Below are positions 12,562-23,690 of a stretch of DNA of 64,000 bases, one piece after another. The notes beneath the pieces are model-generated. The model was not told the origin of the DNA. It worked only from the letters and a program-made list of their open reading frames with translations, and ran no database searches. The DNA comes from Amaurobius ferox (taxonomy: Eukaryota; Arthropoda; Arachnida; Araneae; Amaurobiidae): contig OX578140.1 in NCBI GenBank assembly GCA_951213105.1, positions 120,821,653 through 120,885,652 on the forward strand, read 5' to 3'. Position 1 is the stretch's first letter. The number at the start of each line of letters is the position of its first letter. The position numbers and the translations under genes were made by a program.

Positions 12562-12744
12562 GTCCTCTGATAATCAGTGCAGCATTGAGCTCTGATGATC
12601 AGCGCAGTCCTCTGATAATCAGCGCAGTCCTCTGATAATCAGCGCAGCATTGATCTCTGATAATCAGCGCAGCATTGATCTCTGATAATCAGCGCAGCAT
12701 TGACCTCTGATAATCAGCAAAACATTGCCCTCTGATAATTAGCG
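12562..12744 (+). repeat. 20/25-bp minisatellite (CTCTGATAATCAGCGCAG)
   Basis: About eight units occur in two forms: a 20-bp unit ending in CAGTC and a 25-bp unit ending in CAGCATTGAT. Two repeats of the short form are followed by a series of the long form, as expected from slippage or unequal exchange. Confidence 0.8.
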
Positions 12745-13122
12745 TGATGCAGAATAATAGTGATGCAAAAAACGTCCCTGTGATATGGAACGCGAAGCGC
12801 TCCATACTTCCGGCGACAACTTCCAATACATCAGACGAAACCGGGCAAGTGTAAAGTATAAAATACTATTTATTTTATGTTAAAATGTGCTAAATATATT
12901 TTACATGCATTCTAGTGATTTTTTCGAGGTCGACGTCCAGACATCCGTACCTTCGCTTAATGAATCTGAACTTGGGATTGTGGCTACAGCTAGGGCATTT
13001 TGATTTTTTACTGAATGGTATTCTACATTTTGATACAACAAAGTGTATTTTCTTTTGACACATTGGTACATGGCATAAATTTGGAACATGTAACTCTTTC
13101 TTGAAGGTGCTGTTTAGTACGC
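12745..13122. other. Unassigned sequence between two minisatellites
   Basis: The minus-strand open frame at 12901-13089 has no recognisable domain. Nothing else was seen. Confidence 0.35.
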
Positions 13123-13740
13123 GCGTTTTGTCAAAGAGACGTATTGAAATGGCGTTTTGTCAAAGAGACGTATTGAAATGGCGTTTTGTCAAAGAGACGT
13201 ATTGAAATGGCGTTTTGTCAAAGAGACGTATTGAAATGGCGTTTTGTCAAAGAGACGTATTGAAATGGCGTTTTGTCAAAGAGACGTATTGAAATGGCGT
13301 TTTGTCAAAGAGACGTATTGAAATGGCGTTTTGTCAAAGAGACGTATTGAAATGGCGTTTTGTCAAAGAGACGTATTGAAATGGCGTTTTGTCAAAGAGA
13401 GGTATTGAAATGGCGTTTTGTCAAAGAGACGTATTGAAATGGCGTTTTGTCAAAGAGACGTATTGAAATGGCGTTTTGTCAAAGAGACGTATTGAAATGG
13501 CGTTTTGTCAAAGAGACGTATTGAAATGGCGTTTTGTCAAAGAGACGTATTGAAATGGCGTTTTGTCAAAGAGACGTATTGAAATGGCGTTTTGTCAAAG
13601 AGAGGTATTGAAATGGCGTTTTGTCAAAGAGACGTATTGAAATGGCGTTTTGTCAAAGAGACGTATTGAAATGGCGTTTTGTCAAAGAGACGTATTGAAA
13701 TGGCGTTTTGTCAAAGAGACGTACTGAAATGGCGTTTTGT
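13123..13740 (+). repeat. 29-bp minisatellite, ~21 near-identical units
   Basis: The unit GCGTTTTGTCAAAGAGACG plus TATTGAAATG (29 bp) repeats about 21 times with almost no divergence. The first copy is partial and the last ends in GTAAGG. A single-base variant (GAGAGG for GAGACG) occurs at 13401 and again 203 bp on, exactly seven units later, so part of the array probably spread as multi-unit blocks. There are no unique spacers, so it is not a CRISPR array. The near identity implies recent homogenisation. Confidence 0.92.
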
Positions 13741-14089
13741 AAGGAGGTACAAGAAGTTGTATAGTAATTGTATACATTATTAGGGGGCATAAGAAGTCAC
13801 ATAACAATCTCGCTTTCAAAGGGACTGTATAGTAAGTAATAATATCGATCAAGAGAGATAGGTGATCCGTGAATTTATTTTATGAGAGTCAGCGTTACAG
13901 GCTGCTGTATAGGAGACAATACTTTAACTTTACCCTACATCATAGGACGGACTCAACCACTAGTACTATTTCAACTATTTAAATACCCGTTAATCCACAG
14001 CACAGTTCAAACTGTCGTTTTTCCTTATAGACTATCACGCCACTGTTGCTCCTAGAGTTATCATTGTTTGAGTATAGAGAATCTAATAA
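13741..14089. other. Unassigned sequence
   Basis: No gene or shared repeat was recognised here. Confidence 0.35.
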
Positions 14090-14298
14090 TTGTTTAATGT
14101 GCTTATGTCTTTCCAAATACCCCTCAAAAGGCCCTCGGTGACCTACAAGACCATTTGAACACACTTATAGTAGTATGCACGTGACAAACCTTGATGATGC
14201 CATATTTTTGATTTCGAGGGGGGTTTCTGTAAAGTCTTTCTAGACCCTCCCTTACTCGATGACCTAGAATGCCAAATATTTACACAATTGTACTACAG
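14090..14298 (+). repeat. TTTCCAGACCCTC-family repeats
   Basis: Two diverged units of the 150-bp family lie here. The second is interrupted at 14299 by a SINE and resumes after 14596. Confidence 0.55.
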
Positions 14299-14583
14299 GG
14301 CGCGGTAGCCCATTGGTTAGCGCGCTGGAGTTGCACTCGGTAGGCTCGGGTTCGATTCCAGCCGCTGCCAAAACTGCCGCCGTGTTCACGCGGAGTACGA
14401 TCACGTTAAACATGTGGGTCCGTGTGTCCTTCCGAGAGGTTGGTGGTAATGGAAGGAGGGTACGGTCCCTGTGGATGCCTCCCCCACTGGGTTCCAGTCT
14501 AAATTGGGTGGCACTTCCCGGCCGTCCAAACAGTTACCTTACACCTTTCTGGTAGGTCGGACGGTCTGGGTCTCAACAACAAC
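14299..14583 (+). mobile_element. tRNA-derived SINE, full length
   Basis: This is the best full-length copy of the window's main SINE (~285 bp). The head has an A-box-like GGTAGCCCATTGGTTAGCGC and a B box GGTTCGATTCC, the internal RNA polymerase III promoter expected of a tRNA-derived SINE. The body includes TTCCGAGAGGTTGGTGG and CCCCCACTGGGTTCCAG. The tail is GGTCGGACGGTCTGGG followed by an (AAC)n end. A 13-bp flanking repeat, AATTGTACTACAG on the left (14286-14298) and AATTGTAGTACAG on the right (14584-14596), is a target-site duplication with one mismatch. It shows LINE-type retrotransposition into the 150-bp repeat. Confidence 0.88.
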
Positions 14584-14596
14584 AATTGTAGTACAG

Positions 14597-15080
14597 ACCA
14601 CGGAACAGAACCGAACGAAACAAAATTTTCGATTTTTTTACCACTGTGGGCTGAGAAAAAGGGGTGGTTCGAAAATTCTTTCCAGACCCTTCCAGACTGT
14701 TCAGGTCGAAGACCCTTCTCCCCTGCTTTTTGGGAGAAAATCCAGTCTTTCACCAGAAGTCCAAATCTTTGTACACTTATAGTATCGTCCACGGGATAGA
14801 ACCTAATGAAGACGGATTTTCGATTTCACTCCTGGGCGGGGAAATGGGGGAGGGGGCAGGTCTGAAGGTTTATTCAGACCCTTTAGAAGCCTCTTGGTGA
14901 TCTAGAAGGTTTGCACACTTTAAGCACCAAGCCCGCGATCTAAAAGTGAACCGGTTTTCAATTAAGATGAATACTTTCAGTATACTGTGCATTTTTAAAT
15001 AAAATAAACCCTATTAAAATAACTTCAGCTTAATTTTTTAAGAGTGTTAGTTTCTTTGCCCTTGACACCATTAAATACTA
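14597..15080 (+). repeat. TTTCCAGACCCTC-family repeats and end piece
   Basis: Two to three more diverged units follow the SINE, ending near 14935. An AT-rich end piece resembling those at 6821 and 8310 comes next. Confidence 0.5.
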
Positions 15081-15349
15081 GTAATATTATGAAAATCATG
15101 CGTTACTATCTTACTTGTTCTAAGTAAATACAAAAATAGCTATCTAATTATAGCTTTTTTGACATAAAGTGTGCATACATGACATTTGCTGACGACACAT
15201 GCAATCGTTTTCAAGTGTTCACAGCGTTCGCGTGCACATACACTCACACACGCACGCACACGTGTGAACATTATTCTGAAATCGTTTGCTATGTCTTGAA
15301 ATGTATAATCCCATCAAAATCTCTGCGAAAAAAATGATATTTCATCTGT

Positions 15350-15530
15350 ACTATAGTCTATACTGTAGATATATATACTGTAGTCTATACTGTGTACTGT
15401 AGTCTATAGTCTATACTGTAGTCTATACTATCTATATGGTAGTCTGTACTGTAGTCTATACAGTAGCATCTATACTGTAGATAGACTTTGCCTTCTTGAA
15501 AATGATATTTTATTTATACTGTAGTAGCCG
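15350..15530 (+). repeat. Short imperfect repeats of CTGTAGTCTATA
   Basis: About ten imperfect units of 8-16 bp built on ACTGTAGTCTATACTG are packed here, with an internal TATATATA piece. It is a cryptic microsatellite and non-coding. Confidence 0.7.
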
Positions 15531-15734
15531 AGGGGGCTCCTGATGGATCTAATGATGTCACGAACGCAAAAATTGTATCACTGCTATTTTTTACTACAAT
15601 CATTGAAACTGTTAAGTTTCAAGGCCATTGAGACATAAGTAACCCCTTTTATTATGCCAAATATTGTCCTATGTTACCATGTTAAGTAAATATAAAGCTT
15701 TTGCTCGAAGTTCAAAATATTATAATTCTAGATT

Positions 15735-15915
15735 TTTCGTTAACAAAGCTGGTAAAAAAGTTTCGTAAAACTTTTTTCACAGACAGACAGAGGGACGGAT
15801 ATTACTGTAAAAATAGCTAAAACATATTCAGGAGGTCCTAATACATGTATTGGCATCGAAATCTCGAAATCGAAAATTTTCTTGAAAACAATACTTTCTC
15901 TATATTCGATAGTAT
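15735..15915 (-). mobile_element. Fragment of a diverged HINE-like element (left end)
   Basis: Read on the minus strand, TTTTACTTTTCTCATACTAT...ATATAGAGAAAGTATTG resembles the fold-back left end of the HINE-like family. It is followed, as in that family, by a short region ending in an ACAGACAGACAG microsatellite. The body is lost or too diverged to recognise. Confidence 0.35.
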
Positions 15916-16008
15916 GAGAAAAGTAAAAACCAAACAGACTGTTGAAGTGATTTTCATATTTCAGTAAGTGAAAGCATATTTTCAAGACAGGAATCAAACA
16001 TTCTATTG

Positions 16009-16460
16009 TATTTTCCCCATTTATTTTTAATTAAAATTCTACCTTTCCATCGGCATCTTCTTGAAGATAGACTGGACAGGGAGTCACCTCTATCGATAAT
16101 TTTCTTCCATCACGCGATCTGCCAATCACTGAGCGACAATGCCTCGCGACACACTTTATGACTCCTACCGCAGGGGCGTAGTGACTTATATAGAGGAAAA
16201 GAGGGGGCGCACACACCACATTGGATATGGCCAGATAGACTTTGCGGGGGCTAAACAGCGGTAATGGATGAGCTAAGATTTGGCTTTAGAGAGAGAGAGA
16301 GATGTTTGATTGCTAGAAATATTTTAGCAAAATTATTTTGCTTCTTAGAAATAATGATTTGGAATAAACGGAAGTATTTTTATTTTAATGAAACTCCCGT
16401 GTATCTTAAATGTGCACATATGTGGGCACATTTATTAGATAGACTCAAGATAATATAAGA
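16009..16460. repeat. Dispersed repeat family R, copy 1
   Basis: The core has CTTTCCATCGGCATCTTC, a GACTGGACAGGGAGTCACCT block, ATCACGCGATCTGCCAATCA and GGGCGTAGTGACTTATATAG. It recurs at 18713-18960, 31205-31380, 43570-43710 and 45805-45970. A trailing part (GGCTTTAGAGAGAG to GCTTCTTAGAAATAATG) is shared with 18420-18560 and 19295-19380. No coding frame is conserved among the copies. The type of element is not recognised. Confidence 0.55.
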
Positions 16461-16672
16461 CAACTAATACTATACGGTTTCCGGAAAAATATGTTAAATT
16501 GGAAATGACACAAATGTAATGTTGTATATTAATTAATTGCAATCCATGCTTGGAAAATTTCTTATGTTATTCAAAAGAGGTTCTCTCGCTTTTCTGGTTG
16601 CACCTTTATCCGCAATATCGTTCCTTACTTTGAAAAGTAAGTCATGTCATTCTTGAACATCAAACCATTTTT

Positions 16673-17590
16673 ACTTTCCTTATATACATAATATATAAGG
16701 AAAGTATCGTGACGAAGTCGAAAATTCGAATTCGTGTTTTCGACGGGAGAGAACGTTTCAAGCATCTCTGATTACGAATCAAACATTTTTGAAGTGATGT
16801 CTGTGTGTGTGTCAGTGAGTCTGTGGAGACGATAACTGACGAACGAATGGGCCGATTCAAACGAAATTTGGTACAAAAATCACAATCCGTAAACACTGGA
16901 AGCCTGTTTTTTTTATACGCAATCGAATGTTCAGAATCCCCCTAAATTTTCGAGTGAAATTTTGAAAAAATCGTCAAAAAATCAAAACTGCTTATAAAGT
17001 TACGCAAATAGACATTTCTTATGTAATTTTTCATTAGAAAACGATTGACATAAATTTTAGAACGCTAACTCGAACCGTTCTTGAGATATTGCATATTTTT
17101 CAAAAAAAATTATCAAAAAATCATATAAAATAAAAGAAAATATTTCCTATTGAGAAACATGTTCACTTTTCATATGTAATACCATGCGATAAATTGGGTG
17201 ACATCATTCTCGTGGATCTAGCTCGTTCCATTCATGAAAAAAGATACTTTGAGTAATACTTTTGTATTTGAACTCCAATAGTCATTTATCTGCTGTAAGA
17301 ATAACTTATTTCTTCGTCTATAACGCTTGACGAGAGTTTGACGACGAATTTGGTGGAATATCGCCAACTTGGCAACTTTTTTCAATGTTGCTAAATTAAC
17401 GAAAAACTCGCCAAATGGATAAAAATGACGCTAAATCAATGAAAATGACGACTCATTGACGAAAATTCAATATCTTGGAAAGAATACAAATATCTACTAT
17501 AATAATAATCTATTTTTTTTTTTACTGTAAAAGTAGTAAATTCATTGCATTATATAAGGAAAGTCATGTGTTGCCCACATCAGATTTTTT
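16673..17590 (+). mobile_element. HINE-like element, copy 3
   Basis: It has the same ends as the 491 copy, a shorter TG tract, and the tail GGAAAGTCATGTGTTGCCC followed by T(6) ending at 17590. It is about 918 bp long. Confidence 0.6.
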
Positions 17591-17938
17591 AATTTCAAAT
17601 TATAACGCTGTTAGGATAGTAAAACTTTCATAATTGCATCACGAATAAGTATAAAATTTTTCTCCGATTGCTAGGGGGAGTGTTTGATAGGTATTATATA
17701 ACTTAAATATGCGCCTGCTTTTAGTTGAATAGCTCTTCCAGAACAGCTGAGCCTATATTTAGCGGAAACGAAGGGACCAGCTCTTCTTCGTCCTGCATGA
17801 AAACGTATATGAAAGAATTAATCTGATCAGCCTGCAACGAGTCCATGTTTCAGCAAAGCCTTTAAAAAATAAAAATAAATCAAACTCGTCTTTTAGGTGA
17901 TTTGTCATTCTTCAATAGTAGTAGTGCAGATTCAAACC
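17591..17938. other. Unassigned sequence
   Basis: I recognise no gene or repeat here. Confidence 0.35.
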
Positions 17939-17949
17939 AGTATCATGTA

Positions 17950-18101
17950 TGTTGTTGTTGAGACCCAGACCGTCCGACCTACCAGAAAGGTGTAAGGTAA
18001 CTGTTTGGACGGCCGGGAAGTGCCACCCAATTTAGACCGGAACCCAGTGGGGGAGGCATCCACAGGGACCGTACCCTACCACCAATCTCTCGGAAGGACT
18101 T
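17950..18101 (-). mobile_element. tRNA-derived SINE, 5'-truncated
   Basis: The reverse complement of the SINE tail and body runs from the (GTT)n end through CCGTCCGACCTACCAG to CTCTCGGAAGGACTTA. The tRNA-like head is missing. It is flanked by a 17-bp duplication, AGTATCATGTATGTTGT, at 17939-17955 and 18102-18118. The 5' truncation with an intact duplication points to incomplete reverse transcription at insertion. Confidence 0.85.
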
Positions 18102-18129
18102 AGTATCATGTATGTTGTATACTCTCAAT

Positions 18130-18565
18130 CAAAAATCCTCTTTTCAAACTATATCTTTTAAAAAGTAAACAGTACAAGGAGGAACCCCCCTTCGATTTCC
18201 CCGTGGTACTCCATAACACATATTAATTTCCAGAGCATAGCGAATTGTGTAGAAAAAGAAATGCCGACCACAGAATATAGTGATGAAATTACCGAGACAG
18301 AGCTTTACATGGACTAAGGTAAGAAAATGGAATACATAACGAGAATAGGGACTAACACACCACAGTGGATTTAACCAGATAGACATTTGCCGGAATTATT
18401 GAGCGATAAAGGAATGAGCTGGGATGGGATATGGCTTTAGTACAGCGAATTGATTGAATACATTTTAGATATTTGTGCATGGTGAAGATAATCTTGCTCC
18501 TCTGATAAATATTGTGGATAATAGAAATGGGTGTCCCATTTAATGAAGTTTCAAGATACACCTTA
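18130..18565. repeat. Dispersed repeat family R, copy 2 (partial)
   Basis: It shares CCACAGTGGATTTAACCAGA, GAGCGATAAAGGAATGAGC and GATATGGCTTTAGTA with copies 1 and 3, but lacks the CCATCGGCATCTTC start. Confidence 0.45.
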
Positions 18566-18699
18566 AAAACATATTATATAAGTTTATTCGGATACAAAAG
18601 AATATTAAAAATTACTAATACGTTTAAAGAATATATTTAATGTGAAATGCAGCAGATATGAATGAAAGTCCAAAATAAGAAATAAACATCTTACCGTAT

Positions 18700-19390
18700 T
18701 TTTTCCACATATATTTTCCATAAAAGTTCTCCCTTTCCATCGAAATCTTCTTTAAGATGATGATGGTAAAGTGAAACTGCATTGAGGAGTCACCTCTACT
18801 GGTATTTTCTTTTATCACGCAATTTGCCAATCACCGAGTGACGTTATAGTGCCTGGTGACATACTCTAACTCTTCCGCCGGGGCTTGTGGGTTACATAAA
18901 GGAAAATAGGGCCTAACATACCACAGTGGATTTGACCAGACAGACATTTGTGGGGGCTCCGGAGCGATAAAGGAATGAACAGGGGGAGAGATAGTCCATT
19001 GGTTAGAGTACGGGGATTGCACTCTGAGGACCCCAGTTCGATTCCCAGCGTTTTAAAAACTATCCCCGTTTCTACGTCGAGTACGAGCGCTTTAAATCTG
19101 TGGGTTCAAAAGTATTTTTGAAAGGTTGGGAGCAGGGGAGAGAGGGTAAGGTCCATGTGGAAATCATCCTCACTGAGTTCCAGTCTAAATTAGATGACAC
19201 TGTTCCAACCGTCCAAACCGATACCTTACACCTTTTGGAAGGTCGGACGATCTGGTTCGAAAGAAAGGCAGGAATAAGCAGGGACTTGGTTTAGCTGAGA
19301 GCTTTTTGGTTGCTAAAGATGATTCAAAGAAATATTTTTGTTTCTTTAAAATAATCTTTAACAAAAGAAAGTATTATTTTTGATGTGAAT
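18700..19390. repeat. Dispersed repeat family R, copy 3, split by a SINE
   Basis: The core (18713-18985) ends GATAAAGGAATGAACAGGG and continues after the SINE with GGAATAAGCAGGGACTTGG. Up to 13 bases are repeated imperfectly on both sides, as for an old target duplication. Confidence 0.5.
18986..19270 (+). mobile_element. Older SINE of the same family, full length
   Basis: The A-box region reads GATAGTCCATTGGTTAGAGT and the B box AGTTCGATTCCC. The body and GGTCGGACGATCTGG tail are recognisable but much more diverged than at 14299, so this copy belongs to an older subfamily or wave. The imperfect duplication GGAATGAACAGGG / GGAATAAGCAGGG fits that age. Confidence 0.7.
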
Positions 19391-19944
19391 AATATCAATG
19401 CCTGGGGTTTCTGTGGCGGAAATTAGAGCGCTACGAAAAATGTAAACTCTTTGGAAACTTATACTTCCGAACCTAATAGATAACAAGAAAGATCAATCAT
19501 GCATAAGCATTGATTATGAAACACTTTCCAACTGAAATGCAATTTCATTTAAAAATTTCTAAAATGTGATACATTCAGTGGTGATATCTTTTACATTATC
19601 ACAGTACTACAGTAATTTATAATACTTAAATATTTAAAACTGTATCGAAATATAAATCATCTGATTCTCTATGCAAAATCAATGAATATTTCATTCATGT
19701 AACTTGTATTCCAGACTCCAGAGCTAAATAATTTTGTGTGAAAAAAATTCAGCAATTCTTATGTAACTCACCTTACAATCGCGTGACAAATTTGCATTCT
19801 GCATAAGTTAAAATTAGGCTTCGTTGAAGAAATAATAAAAGTTTAGGGATCATTTAAAATCACAACTATTGTAATTACGTAGGCACGGAATTTAGATACA
19901 CAGATAATACACAGATACACAGATAATATGTGTGTGTGTATATG
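19391..19944. other. AT-rich sequence, no gene seen
   Basis: Only short ACACAGATA repeats near 19898-19930 stand out. Confidence 0.35.
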
Positions 19945-20438
19945 TGTGTATGTATTCAAAGTATTGGAATTGTGCCGAAGATCGGAACTCGAATTTTCGA
20001 AGGATCTACACGTTTTGGGACTTCTAGAACACGGAAAAACTATTTTTAGGAAGACTATTTTTGCAAAATGGCTCGCAAAAATCGTTAAATATAAAAAAAA
20101 AGACTACGTGTGCTCAATTATATCAATTAAATTCCTATTTTATACGTGATTTTTGACAACAAAAAGAATAAGACTAACCCCATTACTCTAAAACTAGCCG
20201 TTCTTGAGATATTCTAGTTTTTTTGCGTTTTCGCTACGCCACCTTTGACAATAAGTCCAGCTATCAAATAAGAACCAAATTTAAGTTTAACGTGCAAATT
20301 CAATGTCATTTAAAATACTTATGACTATTATTTTGTGCAGATAAACTCAAATTATTATTGAAGAAATAAAGAGAACGTGAATATGAGTCTGCAGGGAAAG
20401 ACATGTGCTGCCCACATCAGAATTTTTAACAATATTAC
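19945..20438 (+). mobile_element. HINE-like element, second subfamily
   Basis: The left part has AAAGTATTGGAATTGTGCC and GGATCTACACGTTTTGGG. The right end is GGGAAAGACATGTGCTGCCC followed by ACATCAGAATTTTT, the same tail as copies 1-4. The interior (AACCCCATTACTC...CGCTACGCCACCTTTGAC) is shared with the minus-strand element at 53905-54640 and not with copies 1-4. So a different body carries the same tail. Confidence 0.5.
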
Positions 20439-21768
20439 AACAATGATTTATAGAAGTGAACTGGAATTATTTGCAGGCCATTTCGAAAAATATGTATGAT
20501 CTATATTTAAAGATCCACCAAATTTTTGTAGAATAAAATGTTCATCAAATTTAAGCTGTGTACCAAATTTTAACTCTCTAGGACGTAAGAAAGTGCATTA
20601 AAAATGCCATCAAATAAGTATATCACGAAGAGTTATATAAAATTAAAAATTTGAAAAAATTGTTATCTACCAAATTTATTTTAAAATGTGAAGCCTCTCT
20701 CATATACAAAATGATTAAACTCTTGGAAAGATAATTATTATATAATATATCTCTTTTTTCTTTCTGGGGGATATCCCAAAAGTCAGAATTTAATTGAATT
20801 TGTTTTCTTCACTATATTAAATAATTTTTAATTAAAGAAACTACTTAATATATTTTACTGAACTTTTTTTTATATATTTTATGGGATAATGTGAATATTT
20901 TCTAAAAATTTCGAAGCAATTTGTGAATTTTAAATTTGCTTAAAAAATGTTTGAAAAATTAGGTCACATAGGGTTCAATGCATTTTACTTTTTCAACCCG
21001 GGTTCAATAAAAAACTAATTGGGTGATATTATTTATTTATATTCCCATAGGTTCCACAGCCCGTCTGAAAAACATACTAAAATTTCATTTTGATAGTCAT
21101 TTTTATGGCAGTTATCGTGCTAACGGACAGACAGACAGACAGACAGAATGAACAAAGTCATAAACACTTTTCAACTATGTTGTAAAGTGTTAAAAATGTA
21201 AATATTTTTTTATTGTTTTGTCTGAAATGGGATCCATATTATGAGTATATAAAAATGATTTTAATGCTTTAATATTTTTAAATTTTCTTATTCAAAAAAA
21301 CTTAAAACAGTAACCGTCTGAGAGAGTGTTTTTTTTTTTTTTCATTTTTGGTCAAAATATATTCGAAACAATAGATATAAATAGTAAAAATAACAATATG
21401 CATTAGGAAATTTAGTTTATAAATCTATATTTATTTTTTAAAAATGCTCTTACAGTTTTCGAGGAATTAGTCAAGTTGAAGTAAATGGAAATTTTTCCGT
21501 TGATCAAGTTTATATAAAAAAAATAAAATGCTAGCTATAAAGAATAAGCAAGAATCGCTCTTTGAAAACTCTACAAGTGTATATAGTAATTGGATTTTGG
21601 ATCGAGCTTCTAGTTTTCGAAGTATAGTGGTTACGATTTCAATATTTTAGTATTTTAACCTGGATTTTCCAATGTGTGGAAAAACAGTAATACCTCAAAT
21701 GTCACGATTGTTGCAGCTCAATCTATTTACTTACTCTTTGGCGAAATATTGATGAATAATCAATATAA
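20439..21768. other. AT-rich sequence with a short (ACAG)n tract
   Basis: No gene was seen. A tract of five ACAG units lies near 21127-21146, after a phrase (CATTTTTATGGCAGTTATCG) that I do not recognise. Confidence 0.35.
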
Positions 21769-21872
21769 ACATATTTAATTTTAACAATATAATCATATTT
21801 AATTTTAACTATATAATCATATTTAATTTTAACAATATAATCATACTTAATATACTAATCATATTTAATTTT
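21769..21872 (+). repeat. 24-bp AT-rich tandem repeat
   Basis: The unit CATATTTAATTTTAACAATA plus TAAT repeats about four times, with the last units decayed. Confidence 0.75.
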
Positions 21873-21877
21873 GTTGA

Positions 21878-22088
21878 AAAAGAAAGTTAAATGAATTTGG
21901 GGATTCTAAAGATGTTTAATGATTGGTGATCTGAACAGAATCAATGAAAATATGAGTATGCAAGTACAACAGGTATTTATAGACTCACTAGAATGTGAAA
22001 TCTCGTCAGATTGTATAAGTTTAATTCATATACCGCCAAGTGAAAAAAAAGGTTAAATGAACTTGGGGATTCTAAAGATATTTAGTGA
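21878..22088 (+). repeat. Duplicated host segment carrying the Helitron empty site
   Basis: The phrase GGGGATTCTAAAGAT occurs at 21898 and again at 22065. The first unit reads straight through TTTAATGATTGGTGATCTG. The second reads TTTAGTGA and is then interrupted by the Helitron at 22089. Its continuation TTGGTGATCTGAACTGATTC resumes at 24060 and runs to about 24200 (CTCGTCAGATT, CATATACCGCCAAG). Confidence 0.8.
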
Positions 22089-22207
22089 CTAGCAGCGATT
22101 ACCCGCCGTTGCTCGGGATTTACGATGCAAAACTCTTTCGGTTCAACCGTTCTCCCGTGATGTTGGATCATACATACATACATATTTTTCTTCATTATAT
22201 ATATAGA

Positions 22208-23378
22208 TTCTGCGAAACCAGAAATAGATCTCACACGTGTTTTAGTGAGACAGTTTTATGCCAATTATTTATTGATCTGAAACTTCGGACAATACCTCCA
22301 GTCTGAGTGACGCCAAGGTTTACGACATACTGAACCCAAAGGTCAGAAAACCATAAATTTAGGGGCGTCAAGACAGAGGGAGCCAAACGAACTCTTACAA
22401 AAATGTGAAGTAACGACATTGGATGGAAAGGCAAGCCAATGGAGAAAGTGCTTGTTGCGTCACCCTGAATTCTGCAAATCAGAGAAAAGGGGGAGTGACA
22501 GTCTCGAGGCAAATGAGCCACAATCTGTGACATAAGAAGGAGACTTAAGAAAGATAGCGATATAGAAGCACGATGACTTGGTTAATAAGAACGACAATAC
22601 TTGTTCGACATTATGACTAGAACGACGATGACTTGGTTAATACTGACTTAAGAGATTATCAGCTCGAAATTAAGGAGCACGTAACTTAGAGAGATGTGTC
22701 TAGCGATGTAGTGAACGACTTTGATGGCTAGATCAATTTGCAGTGCAATCAGAAGTACGAGATGGAGCCAAACACCCTGAGTTACGGCCAGTACGAGTTA
22801 CTGATGCAAGCTTTATGGTCTATGGTCAAAACAGACTTGAAGGTATGTGTTCCTCAAATATGATATCTGGTCCTAACTACATTTTAGGCATTTTCATACT
22901 GGTCTCACATGGTCTCTCCGCCGAAATAATTAATGAGAAGAATAATTGCGGTAATTAAATAATTAAGTATTTTATGTTGTTAATAAATGTTTTATTGTTA
23001 AAGTTAAAATGGTGTAATCCATTTAGTACTATATTAATAATAATTCCTTTACAGAACTCTCGCGAAAGGTAAACAATTGGAGGGTTAATAGCGGCACATA
23101 ATGTATATTAAGTTTAATTTAACAGAAGTATTATATTAACTAATAGTAGTATTTTTATACTAATTTAATTTCCTTTTCCACAGATTCAAATTAATAAAAT
23201 TTGTTGAGTAAGCCTGTGAAAAATAAACCATGGTGATAAAGTTTCCATTTAAATTCATATTTCAAACCTCCGACTTTCAAAAATGACTAATACGTTCAAT
23301 AAACTCTCACAAAACTCAGAGATTTAATTGACTTTCACGTTTTAAACCAACGATATCCAACCTTTTTCGTTGCGAATC
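22208..23378. other. Internal cargo of the Helitron
   Basis: This holds ~1.2 kb that is neither Helitron terminus nor SINE. ACGATGACTTGGTTAATA occurs twice (near 22571 and 22625). A 100-codon minus-strand frame at 22231-22533 has no known domain. A possible captured exon lies at 22744-22842. Confidence 0.45.
22744..22842 (+). other. Possible captured exon inside the Helitron
   Basis: A 99-base (33-codon) open segment is preceded by a polypyrimidine-poor but AG-ending TTTGCAG and followed by a strong donor AAG|GTATGT. Its translation includes YEMEPNTLSYGQYELLMQA, which has varied, non-repetitive composition. I do not recognise the gene. A second frame is also open across it, so the coding evidence is weak. 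Confidence 0.22.
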
Positions 23379-23393
23379 ATGGAATTAGAGAGT

Positions 23394-23690
23394 TGTTGTT
23401 GTTGTTGTTGTTGAAACCCAGACCATCCGACCTACCAGAAAGGTGTAAGGTAACTGTATGGACGGTCGGGAAGTGCCACCCAATTTAGACCGGAACCCAG
23501 TGGGGGAGGCATCCACAGGGACCGTACCCTCCTTCCCCTACCACCAACTTCTCGGAAGGACTTTCGGACCCACATGTTTTAACGTGATCGTACTCCGCAT
23601 GAACACGGCGGCAGTTTTGGCAGTGGCTGGAATCGAACCCGGGCCTACCGAGTGCAACTCCAGCGCGCTAACCATGGGCTACCGCGCCCC
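23394..23690 (-). mobile_element. tRNA-derived SINE, full length
   Basis: It has a (GTT)n end, CCATCCGACCTACCAG, the full body and a reverse-complement head with B box GGAATCGAACC and the A-box region GGGCTACCGCGCC. The 15-bp duplication ATGGAATTAGAGAGT flanks it exactly (23379-23393 and 23691-23705). It is nested in the Helitron, so it inserted later. Confidence 0.9.

Noticed and set aside
13123..13740. Regular ~29-bp repeats resembling a CRISPR array
   Set aside because: The units are directly contiguous with no unique spacers, and the genome is eukaryotic; it is a minisatellite.
14299..14370. tRNA gene suggested by A and B boxes
   Set aside because: The acceptor stem does not pair and the sequence continues into a SINE body with flanking target duplication; it is a tRNA-derived SINE head.
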